Positions 40,824 to 49,880 of a stretch of 64,000 nucleotides of DNA are shown piece by piece. The stretch comes from Bacteroidia bacterium. Lineage in GTDB: Bacteria > Bacteroidota > Bacteroidia > J057. A program made the translations under genes and the position numbers. The DNA is taken from the NCBI GenBank assembly GCA_033391075.1, contig JAWPMV010000002.1:112399-176398 (forward strand), in the 5' to 3' direction. The notes under the pieces are model-generated. The model did no database searches, was not told the DNA's origin, and was given only the letters and a program-made list of their open reading frames with translations. The stretch's first letter is position 1. The number at the start of each line of letters is the position of its first letter.

Positions 40824-41753
40824 ATGAAGAAAAGTAGAAGCTTTACAGCTGAGCTAAAAATGATTGTACTTTGGATGCTATTAAGTCTGGGACCCTTTGC
40901 AGGAAGGGCCCAGCTTAATCTTAGCCCGCATCAGCTGGATACAATTTTTGTATCGGAGGCAGGAACTACGGTTATGATCTTTCCCCAGCCCTTGAGTTTG
41001 GTGGATTTGGGCAGTAATCATTTCCAGGCTTCCACCCATGAGAAAGTGCTTTTGCTAAAAGCAAGGCCTGATAGCTACGGGATATTGCCCACTACGCTTT
41101 TTGTCCGCTACGGCTCCGAAGGCTATTTCCAGGGCTTTTTAGCCTATGCTCCCAAGCCCCAAGAGCCCTTTTTTGATTGGCGGGCCATGGAGTTTTTTAG
41201 CCCGAAAAAGAAAGAGCCGGATCATCCGCTAGGAAATGCTTTTCAAAAGGAAGATAAAGTCAGCAAAGCTCCTGGACAAAAGGTGGAAGCTTTGGGGGAG
41301 CTAGATAAGGCAGAAATCACTTATTTCCAGGCAAGGATAGATAGCTTAAAAAAGCTGGGAAGAGAGCAGCTTTCTCCCAGGCAAAAAAGAGACGGGCTGG
41401 AGCTTAATCTGCAGGCTGTAAGGAATGATAGTTTATATACCTACCTAAGGCTGGGGCTAGTAAACCACTCTTCTTTGCCCTTTCGGATAAAAAAGCTGGA
41501 GCTAAGTCTAAGAGAGCCGGTAAGGGGAAAGTCTTTGCAGGACATCCAAGGGATGATTGCGCTTGCTTATAAAGAAGAGCCCCTTGTTTTAGAGCCTTAT
41601 GGAGAAGAAGAGATCTACCTGATCTTTCCCCACAGCCCCAGCAGAAAAAAAGCCAGGCTTCAAGTCTTACTACAAGAGCGAAAAGGCAATAGGTCTCTGG
41701 AACTTGCCATTCCCTATACCCTCATCCTTAAAGCCCCCATACTCGATGAATAA
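40824..41753 (+). CDS. traN: TraN-like conjugal protein (DUF4138, VirB9-like)
   Basis: A 309-residue exported protein with a signal peptide (MIVLWMLLSLGPFAGRAQ). TTVMIFPQPLSLVDLGSNHFQ and FQGFLAYAPKP match the N-terminal domain of the TraN/DUF4138 family, and LRLGLVNHSSLPFRIKKLELSLR is the second conserved block. It is expected to be in the outer-membrane part of the T4SS together with TraM. Its gene precedes traM here, which is the reverse of the CTnDOT-type order. Codons at 41281-41298 contain a near-perfect iteron (17 of 18). Confidence 0.82.
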   Translation: MKKSRSFTAELKMIVLWMLLSLGPFAGRAQLNLSPHQLDTIFVSEAGTTVMIFPQPLSLVDLGSNHFQASTHEKVLLLKARPDSYGILPTTLFVRYGSEGYFQGFLAYAPKPQEPFFDWRAMEFFSPKKKEPDHPLGNAFQKEDKVSKAPGQKVEALGELDKAEITYFQARIDSLKKLGREQLSPRQKRDGLELNLQAVRNDSLYTYLRLGLVNHSSLPFRIKKLELSLREPVRGKSLQDIQGMIALAYKEEPLVLEPYGEEEIYLIFPHSPSRKKARLQVLLQERKGNRSLELAIPYTLILKAPILDE

Positions 41754-42912
41754 GCTCAGACGTAAACACCTCCTTATTGGAGCAGGGGATTTGAAAGCAG
41801 ATAAAGGGGGAGATGCCCGGGAGCTTAGTAGCCGAAAAAAAAGGCGGCTAAGGCTTTATGCATACGTAGGCGCGGGGCTTTTGCTTCTTATCCTGGCTGC
41901 TTTGTCGATAGGCTATCTGAAATATATACAAAGCAGCAGAGCGGCTAAAACGCCCATTGTCATGAATCCTGTTTCATCGGAGGATCCCGCCAAGATCAAG
42001 GTCCCTACTAAAAAAGAGCAGTATTTGCAGGAGATTCGAAATAGAAAGAGGAATGAGAAAAAGGAAGCCCTGGAGGCGGATCGCCTGGAGAGGATTTCTA
42101 TGTCCTGGGAGAAGATTTATGGAGCTAAAGAAAAAGAGGGAGAAGCTATTGCTGTTTTACAGGAAAGGGAAGATGTGTGGGAGAAAAGAGAGCTTGAAAA
42201 TAGAAGAGCTCTAGGCTCCAGAAGGAAGAAAAGTGGGGAGAACAGGGCCTCCCCTCATTACGCTGTTAAGGAAAAGGAATTTTATTCTAAGGGAGATTAT
42301 GTCCCTAAAACCAAATCGAATCCGAAAAGTCATAATGATGTTAGGGTACAGCAAAAAAACGAAATTCTGGCAAAAAGGTTTAGTAGCGAGCAAAATGGGG
42401 AGATCATTTTTAATACCCTTAGCCGCGGCAAGCTTAAGCAAGATGAAATCCCCATTGCCAGGGTCAGGGGATATATAGCCGGAGATCAAAAAATACGAGC
42501 CGGGCAGTATATAAAACTTCGCCTGGCTGAGGATCTCTTGCTAGCCAGCGGCGAAGTGCTTCCGGCAGCTAGTCAGCTAATGGGCCTTTGCGCTTTTGGC
42601 AATAGTAGGGTAAAGGCAGAAGTTCAGGCGGTTTACCTAAAAGGAGAGCTGCTTCCCATCCGCCTGAAGGTCTTTGATCAGGACCTCATCGAAGGCATAG
42701 CCTATCATGATCCTCGCATCAAGGAAAGAGAGCAAAGAGAAGTAGAAAATTCGGCTAATTCTATCTACGACGATCTCTTCTCTGAAATTCCCTATGCCGG
42801 TGCTTTTTTAAATGCAGGAAGAAATATTGCCAGAAGCAGGCTGCGGGAAAAAAGCAGAAAAGTAAGCCTGCCAAACAATTACCCCCTCATCTTTCAGGTC
42901 TATCCTAACTAA
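41746..42912 (+). CDS. traM: TraM-like conjugal protein (VirB10-like)
   Basis: A 388-residue protein. ATG 41746 overlaps the end of traN by 8 bp and gives the basic N-terminus MNKLRRKHLLIGAG; the longer frame is not needed. A membrane helix (AYVGAGLLLLILAALSIGYL, about 40-60) precedes a long charged Lys/Glu-rich linker. The C-terminal domain IPIARVRGYIAGDQKIRAGQYIKLRLAEDLLLASGEVLPAAS is the conserved TraM/VirB10-type block, and NYPLIFQVYPN ends it. It spans the inner and outer membrane parts of the channel. Confidence 0.85.
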   Translation: MNKLRRKHLLIGAGDLKADKGGDARELSSRKKRRLRLYAYVGAGLLLLILAALSIGYLKYIQSSRAAKTPIVMNPVSSEDPAKIKVPTKKEQYLQEIRNRKRNEKKEALEADRLERISMSWEKIYGAKEKEGEAIAVLQEREDVWEKRELENRRALGSRRKKSGENRASPHYAVKEKEFYSKGDYVPKTKSNPKSHNDVRVQQKNEILAKRFSSEQNGEIIFNTLSRGKLKQDEIPIARVRGYIAGDQKIRAGQYIKLRLAEDLLLASGEVLPAASQLMGLCAFGNSRVKAEVQAVYLKGELLPIRLKVFDQDLIEGIAYHDPRIKEREQREVENSANSIYDDLFSEIPYAGAFLNAGRNIARSRLREKSRKVSLPNNYPLIFQVYPN

Positions 42913-42931
42913 TCAATTTAAGCCAAAAACT

Positions 42932-43789
42932 ATGAAAAAGATCTTATGCATCTTCACAATTTTTACGGCCTTTCAGCTGCAGACAGCTAAGGCCCAATTT
43001 ATCACCTATGACCCTGCTCAGTTTGGCAATGCCCTGGTGCAAATTGGCAAGGCAGCGGTCCACATTAAAAAAGTGGTAGAGACCATCAAACAGATAAAGA
43101 CCCATATCGATGTGGCTAAATCTACCAAGGATGAGATCATGCGGATTTGGGCCTTGCAAGAAAAGGTGAGAGAAGACCTGAAAAAACTCAAGGGCCTAAA
43201 GAACCTCCGCTGGAATGATCTGCAAAATGCCTTTGAAAATGCGATGCTGCTGGTGGATAATCCTGCGCAGTATTTCCGCTACCAAATGCCCCATGTGGCA
43301 GAGCTTCACAGGAGACTTTCCCGCGGGAAGACCAGCCAGGATGTACGAGAGCTCTATGAGTATTTCAACCGCTTTAGCTCTGCCTATGATCCTGCCATAG
43401 ATTACGCAGAGCATTTGGAGTCCAGGACCGAGCATACAGAAAAAAAGTATGCGGCGGAAATGATGATCCAAAAAAGGCGCTTTCACCTTGCTATGTCCTA
43501 TTCAAACATGGCCGAAGAAATGGCCCAAAAAGCAGAAGAGCTCAGGCTAAAGGTAGCAGAGGAAGGAAATTTGGAAATGACCCATGGGGAGCGGATCCTG
43601 GCTCAAAAGGCAGCCTCAGATGCCATGCTTCAGTCCATTGAGCTTCAGGAAAAGGCGGCCCATATGCTGGAGCTTGCCCTGGAAAAAGGAAACGCACAAA
43701 AAGGGGTGGATATCCAGGCGGTACGTGCCAAGGCTTTGCAGGCCCAGGCAGAGGCGCTGGAAGATATCTTGCCCGATCAGCATAATTAA
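42932..43789 (+). CDS. VirB5/TrbJ-like (TraI, DUF4141-type) exported coiled-coil protein
   Basis: A 285-residue exported protein: signal peptide MKKILCIFTIFTAFQLQTAKA, mature start QFITYDPAQFGNALVQIGKA, followed by long amphipathic helices (KKVVETIKQIKTHIDVAKST; MAEEMAQKAEELRLKVAEEG). This is the pattern of VirB5/TrbJ and the Bacteroidetes DUF4141 protein, a minor pilus or tip component. It normally lies between traG and traJ; here it follows traM. The family call rests on pattern and context. Confidence 0.7.
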   Translation: MKKILCIFTIFTAFQLQTAKAQFITYDPAQFGNALVQIGKAAVHIKKVVETIKQIKTHIDVAKSTKDEIMRIWALQEKVREDLKKLKGLKNLRWNDLQNAFENAMLLVDNPAQYFRYQMPHVAELHRRLSRGKTSQDVRELYEYFNRFSSAYDPAIDYAEHLESRTEHTEKKYAAEMMIQKRRFHLAMSYSNMAEEMAQKAEELRLKVAEEGNLEMTHGERILAQKAASDAMLQSIELQEKAAHMLELALEKGNAQKGVDIQAVRAKALQAQAEALEDILPDQHN

Positions 43790-43790
43790 T

Positions 43791-44012
43791 ATGTACATCC
43801 TAAAACTGGAAAAAGAAGAGTACCGGGCGCTATGTGAAATTCTCTTTGAAAAAGAAAAGCTTTACAAAGCCCGGCAAGGAGAGCCGGACTCCTCTAGCCT
43901 AAATTCAGCGGAAAAGGAGCTGGAAAGCGGATTCATCTCTCTTGTAAGAAAGATAAAACAAGGGCCATTATATGCCTTAAATCCCTGCAAAGTGATAAAG
44001 CTTAGGAAATAG
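43791..44012 (+). CDS. Small hypothetical protein in the transfer operon (73 aa)
   Basis: From ATG 43791, 1 bp after the stop of the VirB5-like gene, an open frame gives 73 charged, helical residues (MYILKLEKEEYRALCEILFE ... NPCKVIKLRK). A longer in-frame reading begins inside the previous gene and is not likely. It has no signal or membrane segment. The tight spacing suggests translational coupling and a real gene; function unknown. Confidence 0.65.
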   Translation: MYILKLEKEEYRALCEILFEKEKLYKARQGEPDSSSLNSAEKELESGFISLVRKIKQGPLYALNPCKVIKLRK

Positions 44013-44038
44013 AATTTTTCACCTACAACAAACAAACA

Positions 44039-45595
44039 ATGAAACAGATATTTTTATGCTTAGTCTGCCTATTGGTCATTGCTCAGAGCTGGGCTCAGGA
44101 TAGTCTTCAAAAAGCGCCTATCAAGTGTATGATATACGCTGAAGGAGACACAAGTGAAATACCCTTTGAGATCTATAATTTCCTGGCCCCAGATCCTTCT
44201 TTAGCCTTATCGATAAGCTATGAATCTAATTTTTTAGATAGCTTGGCTGAGCTGGATACTTATGATGCGCTTCTTTTGGCAAGTCGGGGCAAGCTAAGTT
44301 GGAGTGAAGAGAAGCGGAGGAATTTTGAGCAGTTTGTCAGAGAGGGCGGGGGAGTAGTGGGAATACCTCATGCGGCTGAGGCCTTTGATGATTTTCCCTT
44401 TTACGAAAATCTACTAGGGGCAAAACTTTTAGCTTCCGCTGATTCTTTTGCTCTCCTGGATTTAGAAAAAGAAGGATATCACCTCATAACAGAAGCTTTT
44501 CCTGCTCCCTGGAAAACAGGAGAATACCTGCCCCCTTATGAAATTACTTCATCGAATATTAAGCCGCTTTTTTCCTACCAGAATAAGCCCATTGCCTGGT
44601 ATCAAAACCATCTGCACAGGCTTGATTCGTCCCGCTCCTTTTTTAGCGTATTGGGAGAAGATCCCTTAAGTTTTCGAAGCAATCCCCTTTTCCAAAAAAT
44701 GATCAAAAGGGCCATCTATTTTACGGCCTTTAGACTTCCAAATCCCTCGCCTTATCCTCCCGGTGTAACGATTCTTTCTCCTAAATCCGGAAAGACCTAT
44801 AAACGCTATCCCAAGCAAGTCTCTGTAAGAAGCCGTTTTTTTGAAACTGCCCTTTCCGGAGAAGTAGATAGCCTGGCCATTCTCCTAAATGACAGCCTAT
44901 ACACATCTCTGCCGGGCCTTGAGAACTTTTCCATCTTAGTCAGTAAACCCGGTCTCTATGAACTTATCATCCGGGCCTATACAGATAAAGGCAACTACAT
45001 CTCTGCCTATACTAATTTTGCCATTAGAGATGAGGCGGGTTTAGGGCTTGCACTTTCAATAGATCATCAGCCTGTTTACAAAATAGGAGATACCCTGAGC
45101 ATTCATACCCTCATCATTCATCCCGAGGATACAGCCCTTTCCGAGACTCCCAGGGATTTTGGGGGAGAGCTAGCACTTTTTCTAAATGAGGAGCTCTTAG
45201 TAAAAAGCAGCGCTTCTCCTTTTAGCTATTCCTATGTCCTGGATCAAGCTGGAGAGCTGCTTCTTAAAGCGCAGGCAAATGCCGGAGAGCTATTAGGAGT
45301 AGATTCTCTTTTTTTACTCGTGGAAGCTAAAGAGAAAGAGGCGCATAATCCGCTCAAGATTTTCCCTAATCCGCTTTCAAAAGAGCTTGCCTTCTCTTTT
45401 GAATCCACCAGCCATGGGCAAGGGAAGTGGGAGATTCTTAGCCTTAGCGGGGAGCTCATAAAAAGGGGAAGTTTTTTGAAAGAAGAGAATCCCTTTTCCC
45501 TGGAAATAGATCTCTCAGATATGGAAGCAGGCCTTTACCTACTTAGAGTCCGGATAGGTATGGAAGATTTCTCTTCGAAGTTTCTGAGAAAATAG
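44039..45595 (+). CDS. ThuA-like secreted protein with T9SS sorting domain
   Basis: A 518-residue exported protein with signal peptide (MKQIFLCLVCLLVIAQSWAQ). Residues about 25-240 resemble a ThuA-like (trehalose-utilisation/glutamine amidotransferase-like) domain: YDALLLASRGKLSW, RRNFEQFVREGGGVVGIPHA, then FYENLLGAKL. Ig-like segments follow (about 245-430), and the last 80 residues are a type A T9SS C-terminal domain (LKIFPNPLSKELAFSF ... EAGLYLLRVRIG). It would be exported across the outer membrane and fixed to or released from the surface. It starts 26 bp after the small transfer-operon gene, so it may be co-expressed with conjugation. Confidence 0.78.
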   Translation: MKQIFLCLVCLLVIAQSWAQDSLQKAPIKCMIYAEGDTSEIPFEIYNFLAPDPSLALSISYESNFLDSLAELDTYDALLLASRGKLSWSEEKRRNFEQFVREGGGVVGIPHAAEAFDDFPFYENLLGAKLLASADSFALLDLEKEGYHLITEAFPAPWKTGEYLPPYEITSSNIKPLFSYQNKPIAWYQNHLHRLDSSRSFFSVLGEDPLSFRSNPLFQKMIKRAIYFTAFRLPNPSPYPPGVTILSPKSGKTYKRYPKQVSVRSRFFETALSGEVDSLAILLNDSLYTSLPGLENFSILVSKPGLYELIIRAYTDKGNYISAYTNFAIRDEAGLGLALSIDHQPVYKIGDTLSIHTLIIHPEDTALSETPRDFGGELALFLNEELLVKSSASPFSYSYVLDQAGELLLKAQANAGELLGVDSLFLLVEAKEKEAHNPLKIFPNPLSKELAFSFESTSHGQGKWEILSLSGELIKRGSFLKEENPFSLEIDLSDMEAGLYLLRVRIGMEDFSSKFLRK

Positions 45596-45687
45596 GCCTG
45601 TTTCCAGGATTTGGATAGGAAGGAGAATAGGGGTCTTGTCCAACAAAAAGGGAAATAGTACCACTTTTTTGATGAGTTGGTTTAAAT

Positions 45688-45718
45688 TTTGACCCAGAAT
45701 TACTTATTCTGGGTCAAA
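45688..45718. repeat. Perfect hairpin with 13-bp arms and 5-base loop (left)
   Basis: TTTGACCCAGAAT (45688-45700) and ATTCTGGGTCAAA (45706-45718) are perfectly complementary. A copy of the right arm alone recurs at 50263-50275, and a related hairpin of the same geometry lies at 50341-50371, so the pair brackets the Avs-like gene. No T-run follows. Confidence 0.7.
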
Positions 45719-46039
45719 TCCTAGTTAGCACTATTAGTGATTATCAAGACTCATTTTGTAAGGATAATTTTGAAACGGAATAAAAGCAATCTTAAACACT
45801 CAGAAATTGACTTTCAAAACCCATCCAACTTCAAGCACGATAATCATTATTATTAATAATGTTAACTATTGATAGGACTGATACACTAAAGAAGACATTC
45901 TTGCCCTAATTTAATGGACGGTGCTACCATGACGAATATTCTATATTACCATCCCCTAGCTTAGCATCTAGATATCTAAGCCAAAATTCTGTTTAGCTTC
46001 CCTTCTATTATGCTCTCTCTATTAAATAAAAATTTGACG

Positions 46040-46047
46040 TATTTTTG
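46040..46047 (+). promoter_or_regulatory. Candidate Bacteroidota -7 box for the Avs-like gene
   Basis: TATTTTTG matches the Bacteroidota consensus TAnnTTTG and lies 42 bp before the ATG at 46089. A -33 box at the right distance is not clear, so the call is tentative. Confidence 0.4.
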
Positions 46048-46088
46048 TTAGAAGAAACAAAATAAACACAAAAGAATAGAAACTTTTA

Positions 46089-49000
46089 ATGAACTCTATA
46101 AATGAAGTATCTGTAGAACAAATCTCCATGCTAAATGATATCCAGCTTACTAGACTATTAGATGGATTATTAAAAAATGAAGCATTTGCGCATAAATTGC
46201 CTAATTGCAAACATTTTGTTCCTCTGAATATTACATCAAAAGATGGAGGAATTGATGGAGGAATCACATGGGTAGACGGCCCTGAAAAGACCCATAGATT
46301 AGAGAATAGAAATACAGGGTTTCAAATAAAGGCTACAGACCTTTTCCCCAGCGGATGTGCTAATGAAATCTTAGAATCACCTAATAAATTAAAGCCGGAA
46401 ATCAAAGCTTTGGTTACGTCGAATGGTTGTTATGTCCTATTTACTAATAAGCAACTTAACCAGCAATCCCAAAAAGCCCGAATTGCTGCATTTAGAAAAG
46501 CCATAGAAGACGCTGGCTATTCTAACCACTCAATATTTGAAATATTAGTTTATGATGCTCATTTAATAAGAGATTGGGTAAATGATTACATTGGTGTCGT
46601 TAAAATGGTTCAATATTTTTGTGGCATTAGTCGACCAGACAGTTTTTGTTCATTCGAAGAATGGGAACAGTTGATTAAGCCATGGAAAACTGACTTTCAA
46701 ATTGATGAAAAGGTAACCGCCAATATAGAGCTTATAAAGCTATGCATTGAGAAAAATTATACATTACGCGTTTATGGTCATTCTGGAATAGGAAAGACTA
46801 GGCTTGTTTTCGAGGGAATCAAGCGCCTCGGATTTGGAGGTCAAATTGCTTATTTAGATTTAGCTGGTGGAACTAATATTTCAAATATTAGGGAATTTTT
46901 TATTGCCAATCAATTATCAAAGAGTGGTATTATTATTATTGATAATTGTGATAAAGAAACACATTCTATACTTAGCTCTAGTTTATTCGAAAATGGCCAC
47001 TTGAAGCTCATCACAATTGGATTTGATATCAGTCCTTCATTCAGAGATAAAGAGATCAAACTTGAAAGAGACCAGCAACGAGATCTTGTAAGAAAAATAG
47101 TTAAGGTAAAATTACCCAACTCTATTAGAAATGAAGATGCCGAATACATTTCACGGCTGTCTGAAGGTTATCCTTGGATGGCTATTAGATTTTGCGAAGA
47201 GGTTATTGAGCAAGGATTAATAGAAATCAACAAAATTCCGGTTGATGACTTTATTCAAAAACTTATTTTTGGTTCTACACCAGAAAATGAGGTTGAACGT
47301 GATATAATTAGAGCTTGTTCAGTATTTTCTGCCTTTGGGTTTTTGGATGACACTATTATTGATGTTTTAAATCCAGATCTCAGAGGCTCACTAAAAAGGC
47401 AAATGGATTTTATAAGAACAGAGGTATATGATGGCGAAATAACAGAAACAAAATTTAAAGCTATTTGCCAGAAGTATAGAGAAAAGGATATTATTGAAAG
47501 AAGGGGCACATATTATTTGGTAAAACCAACAAAATTAGCAATAGAATTGGCAGCGAGTTGGCTTATAGACACACCTCATGATAGAATTATAGGAATTATA
47601 AAAAAATTACAGAAAGTAAACCTTGAACGTCATTTTATAGAACGATTATCTGATTTAGATCAAATAGATAAAGCAAAAGATATTGTTGGCGAATTATGGG
47701 CACCCAATCGCCCTTTTGGTTCGGCGGAAGTACTTAATTCCACATGGGGTTCACTTCTCTTTCGCTATGTGGTAGAAGTGAACCCAAGATCAACTGTTAA
47801 TGCACTTGAAAATGCATTCGGGTCTTATTCGATAGAACAGCTACTAGAAATTAAAGAAGGAAGAAGAAACCTTGTTTGGGCATTGGAAAAACTATGCTTC
47901 CGGAAAGAAACATTTCGAAAGGCTGCAAAAATATTATTTTCTTTTGCAGTAGCGGAAAATGAAAAATGGGGTAATAATGCTACTAATCAATTCTTACAAT
48001 TATTCAAAGTTGTACTCCCTGGTACAGAGGTTAATTTTCAGGAGAGAATCAAAGTAATTAAATGGGGACTAAGTAAAGATGAATACTGTGAACTGGCTAC
48101 CATGGCGATGGCGAAAGCGTTGATAAATGAAGGTTTCTTTCGAATGAGGGGATCGGAAAACCAAGGAAGTAGTGCCCCACTAAAAGATTATATTCCAAGC
48201 TCTACACTCGAAATCATAGATTATTGGTCGCAGGTAATTGACCTATTAACCCAAATTGCAACTTCAAATAATTCCGCTTCTGATTTTGCAAGAGATGTAG
48301 TTGCTAGAGGAATCTCAACCTTAATCAAAGAAGGACAATTTGATCTAGTAAACAAAGTTTTAGAACAAATAATATTGGTTAAAGGGGGTATATGGCCAGA
48401 AGCATTGAAGAACTTAAAATTTTCATTAAATGTATATAAAGATCTCCCACAAAATGTAGTATTAGAAATTGAAAAAAGAATAGAAGAATTGACCCCTAGT
48501 GGTATTAAGGAACAATTATCCTGGATAGTATCAGTTCCTGAATGGAAATCCTATGAAAAGGATAAAGATGGGAATAAAATAAAAACACCACAGGAAAATG
48601 CTGAAAAACTTGCTGAAAGAATAATTAAGGAAAATATACCATGGATTGAACATATTGAAAGTTTATTAGAAGGAGAACAGCGTGAAGCATTTTCTTTTGG
48701 TAAAAGACTCGCGGAATTGAATTATGACAGAAAAAACTTTATTGATACGGTATTAGCGACCTTGGAAAAAATTCCCAAAGAAAAACAAAACTCAGGAATA
48801 CTTTCTGGATTTGTTTATGGGACAAATGACAAGCAAGAGCTCAAAAAATTAGTCAATAGAATTATTGACAATCCCAAACTCCACCACCTAGCTTTTTATC
48901 TGACCCGAACAAATAATCCAGATATAGAAGACTTGATGAAGCTTTTCGTTCTGATTGATAAATACGATTTTTCTATCTTTCTTTTTAAAAATTTCGAATA

Positions 49001-49880
49001 TGGAAATACAATTCCTCAACTTTCAGAAAAGAACCTTAATAAGTTTATAGACCGCCTTTGTAGCTATGAGAAATCCGGTAAATGGGTAGCATTATCAATT
49101 CTATATAGGAATTTCAGAGTAGTATTAAATCTTTGGAAGAAGCATGAAAAAAAAATAAAATCAATTATTTTAAGTGATAACCTACTGTTTGGAGTTCCTG
49201 AGTCAAATCAAATAAACTTCCATATTTGGGCTAACAGTATTGAAAAAATTTTAGAAACGGAAAAAACTAATGACTTCCCAATTAGAATTGCTAGGCAAAT
49301 AGTCGAGTATTCTAGACAACCTGTTAACAGTATTTCAGCCGACGATGATATTAAATTTATTGCCGGGTTGCTGTTAAAAAATAGCTTTAATACTATTTGG
49401 GAAATTTTTGCGGAGGCATTATTAGGAGAATACATGCTTTCTTTTCAAATCAAAAACCTAATAGGGTTTAAAGGCAATTTGTTTGGCGGCGGGCAGAGTC
49501 ATTTGCTTGAAAAGGATCAAAACATCGATACTATTTTAAAATGGTGCGCGCGTTATCCCGAAATAGCACCAATCAAAATAATTGAAATAGCACCGATAAA
49601 CGTCAAGACTAATGAATCAAATGAATGGCACCCTTTGACTAGAGCTTTATTAAATGAATTTGGGGATAATGAAGAATTATTAATGAAGCTTGGATCAAAT
49701 ATGCGCTCATTCGGAATTACAGGATCTGTTGTTCCATATTATGAAATGTTAAATCAACTATTGAAGGAATTAACTGATCATGAAATTGACCGAGTAGCTG
49801 CTTGGGCAGAAGGGCAATTCGAATATTTCAAAAAAGAAATTAAACGAGAAAAGTTGGAGGACGAACAAAGAGGATTCTAG
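46089..49880 (+). CDS. Avs-like STAND NTPase with N-terminal nuclease-like domain
   Basis: A 1263-residue protein of STAND architecture. Residues about 35-130 contain D52 and D56 in SKDGGIDGGITW and the Q79-I80-K81 in TGFQIKAT, the layout of a PD-(D/E)xK nuclease of Mrr or Cap4 type. Walker A is VYGHSGIGKTRLVFE (G230-T237), Walker B IIIIDNCDKE (Asp285), followed by a winged-helix-like region and about 800 residues of helical repeats. In known Avs antiphage proteins the C-terminal repeats bind a phage protein, the ATPase oligomerises and the N-terminal nuclease degrades DNA. It is distinctly AT-rich compared with the transfer genes, so it was acquired separately. Its exact Avs class cannot be told by eye. 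Confidence 0.8.
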   Translation: MNSINEVSVEQISMLNDIQLTRLLDGLLKNEAFAHKLPNCKHFVPLNITSKDGGIDGGITWVDGPEKTHRLENRNTGFQIKATDLFPSGCANEILESPNKLKPEIKALVTSNGCYVLFTNKQLNQQSQKARIAAFRKAIEDAGYSNHSIFEILVYDAHLIRDWVNDYIGVVKMVQYFCGISRPDSFCSFEEWEQLIKPWKTDFQIDEKVTANIELIKLCIEKNYTLRVYGHSGIGKTRLVFEGIKRLGFGGQIAYLDLAGGTNISNIREFFIANQLSKSGIIIIDNCDKETHSILSSSLFENGHLKLITIGFDISPSFRDKEIKLERDQQRDLVRKIVKVKLPNSIRNEDAEYISRLSEGYPWMAIRFCEEVIEQGLIEINKIPVDDFIQKLIFGSTPENEVERDIIRACSVFSAFGFLDDTIIDVLNPDLRGSLKRQMDFIRTEVYDGEITETKFKAICQKYREKDIIERRGTYYLVKPTKLAIELAASWLIDTPHDRIIGIIKKLQKVNLERHFIERLSDLDQIDKAKDIVGELWAPNRPFGSAEVLNSTWGSLLFRYVVEVNPRSTVNALENAFGSYSIEQLLEIKEGRRNLVWALEKLCFRKETFRKAAKILFSFAVAENEKWGNNATNQFLQLFKVVLPGTEVNFQERIKVIKWGLSKDEYCELATMAMAKALINEGFFRMRGSENQGSSAPLKDYIPSSTLEIIDYWSQVIDLLTQIATSNNSASDFARDVVARGISTLIKEGQFDLVNKVLEQIILVKGGIWPEALKNLKFSLNVYKDLPQNVVLEIEKRIEELTPSGIKEQLSWIVSVPEWKSYEKDKDGNKIKTPQENAEKLAERIIKENIPWIEHIESLLEGEQREAFSFGKRLAELNYDRKNFIDTVLATLEKIPKEKQNSGILSGFVYGTNDKQELKKLVNRIIDNPKLHHLAFYLTRTNNPDIEDLMKLFVLIDKYDFSIFLFKNFEYGNTIPQLSEKNLNKFIDRLCSYEKSGKWVALSILYRNFRVVLNLWKKHEKKIKSIILSDNLLFGVPESNQINFHIWANSIEKILETEKTNDFPIRIARQIVEYSRQPVNSISADDDIKFIAGLLLKNSFNTIWEIFAEALLGEYMLSFQIKNLIGFKGNLFGGGQSHLLEKDQNIDTILKWCARYPEIAPIKIIEIAPINVKTNESNEWHPLTRALLNEFGDNEELLMKLGSNMRSFGITGSVVPYYEMLNQLLKELTDHEIDRVAAWAEGQFEYFKKEIKREKLEDEQRGF

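Larger units (their letters stand above)
45596..46088. other. AT-rich gap before the Avs-like gene
   Basis: This 493-bp gap has no supported gene. It contains a perfect 13-bp-arm hairpin (45688-45718) and a candidate -7 promoter box (46040-46047). The remainder is AT-rich sequence with stops in all frames and looks like the edge of an inserted segment. Confidence 0.45.

Noticed and set aside
43584..43790. Extended N-terminus for the small ORF at 43791
   Set aside because: The extension lies in the VirB5-like gene in another frame and looks non-coding; ATG 43791 is a natural start.
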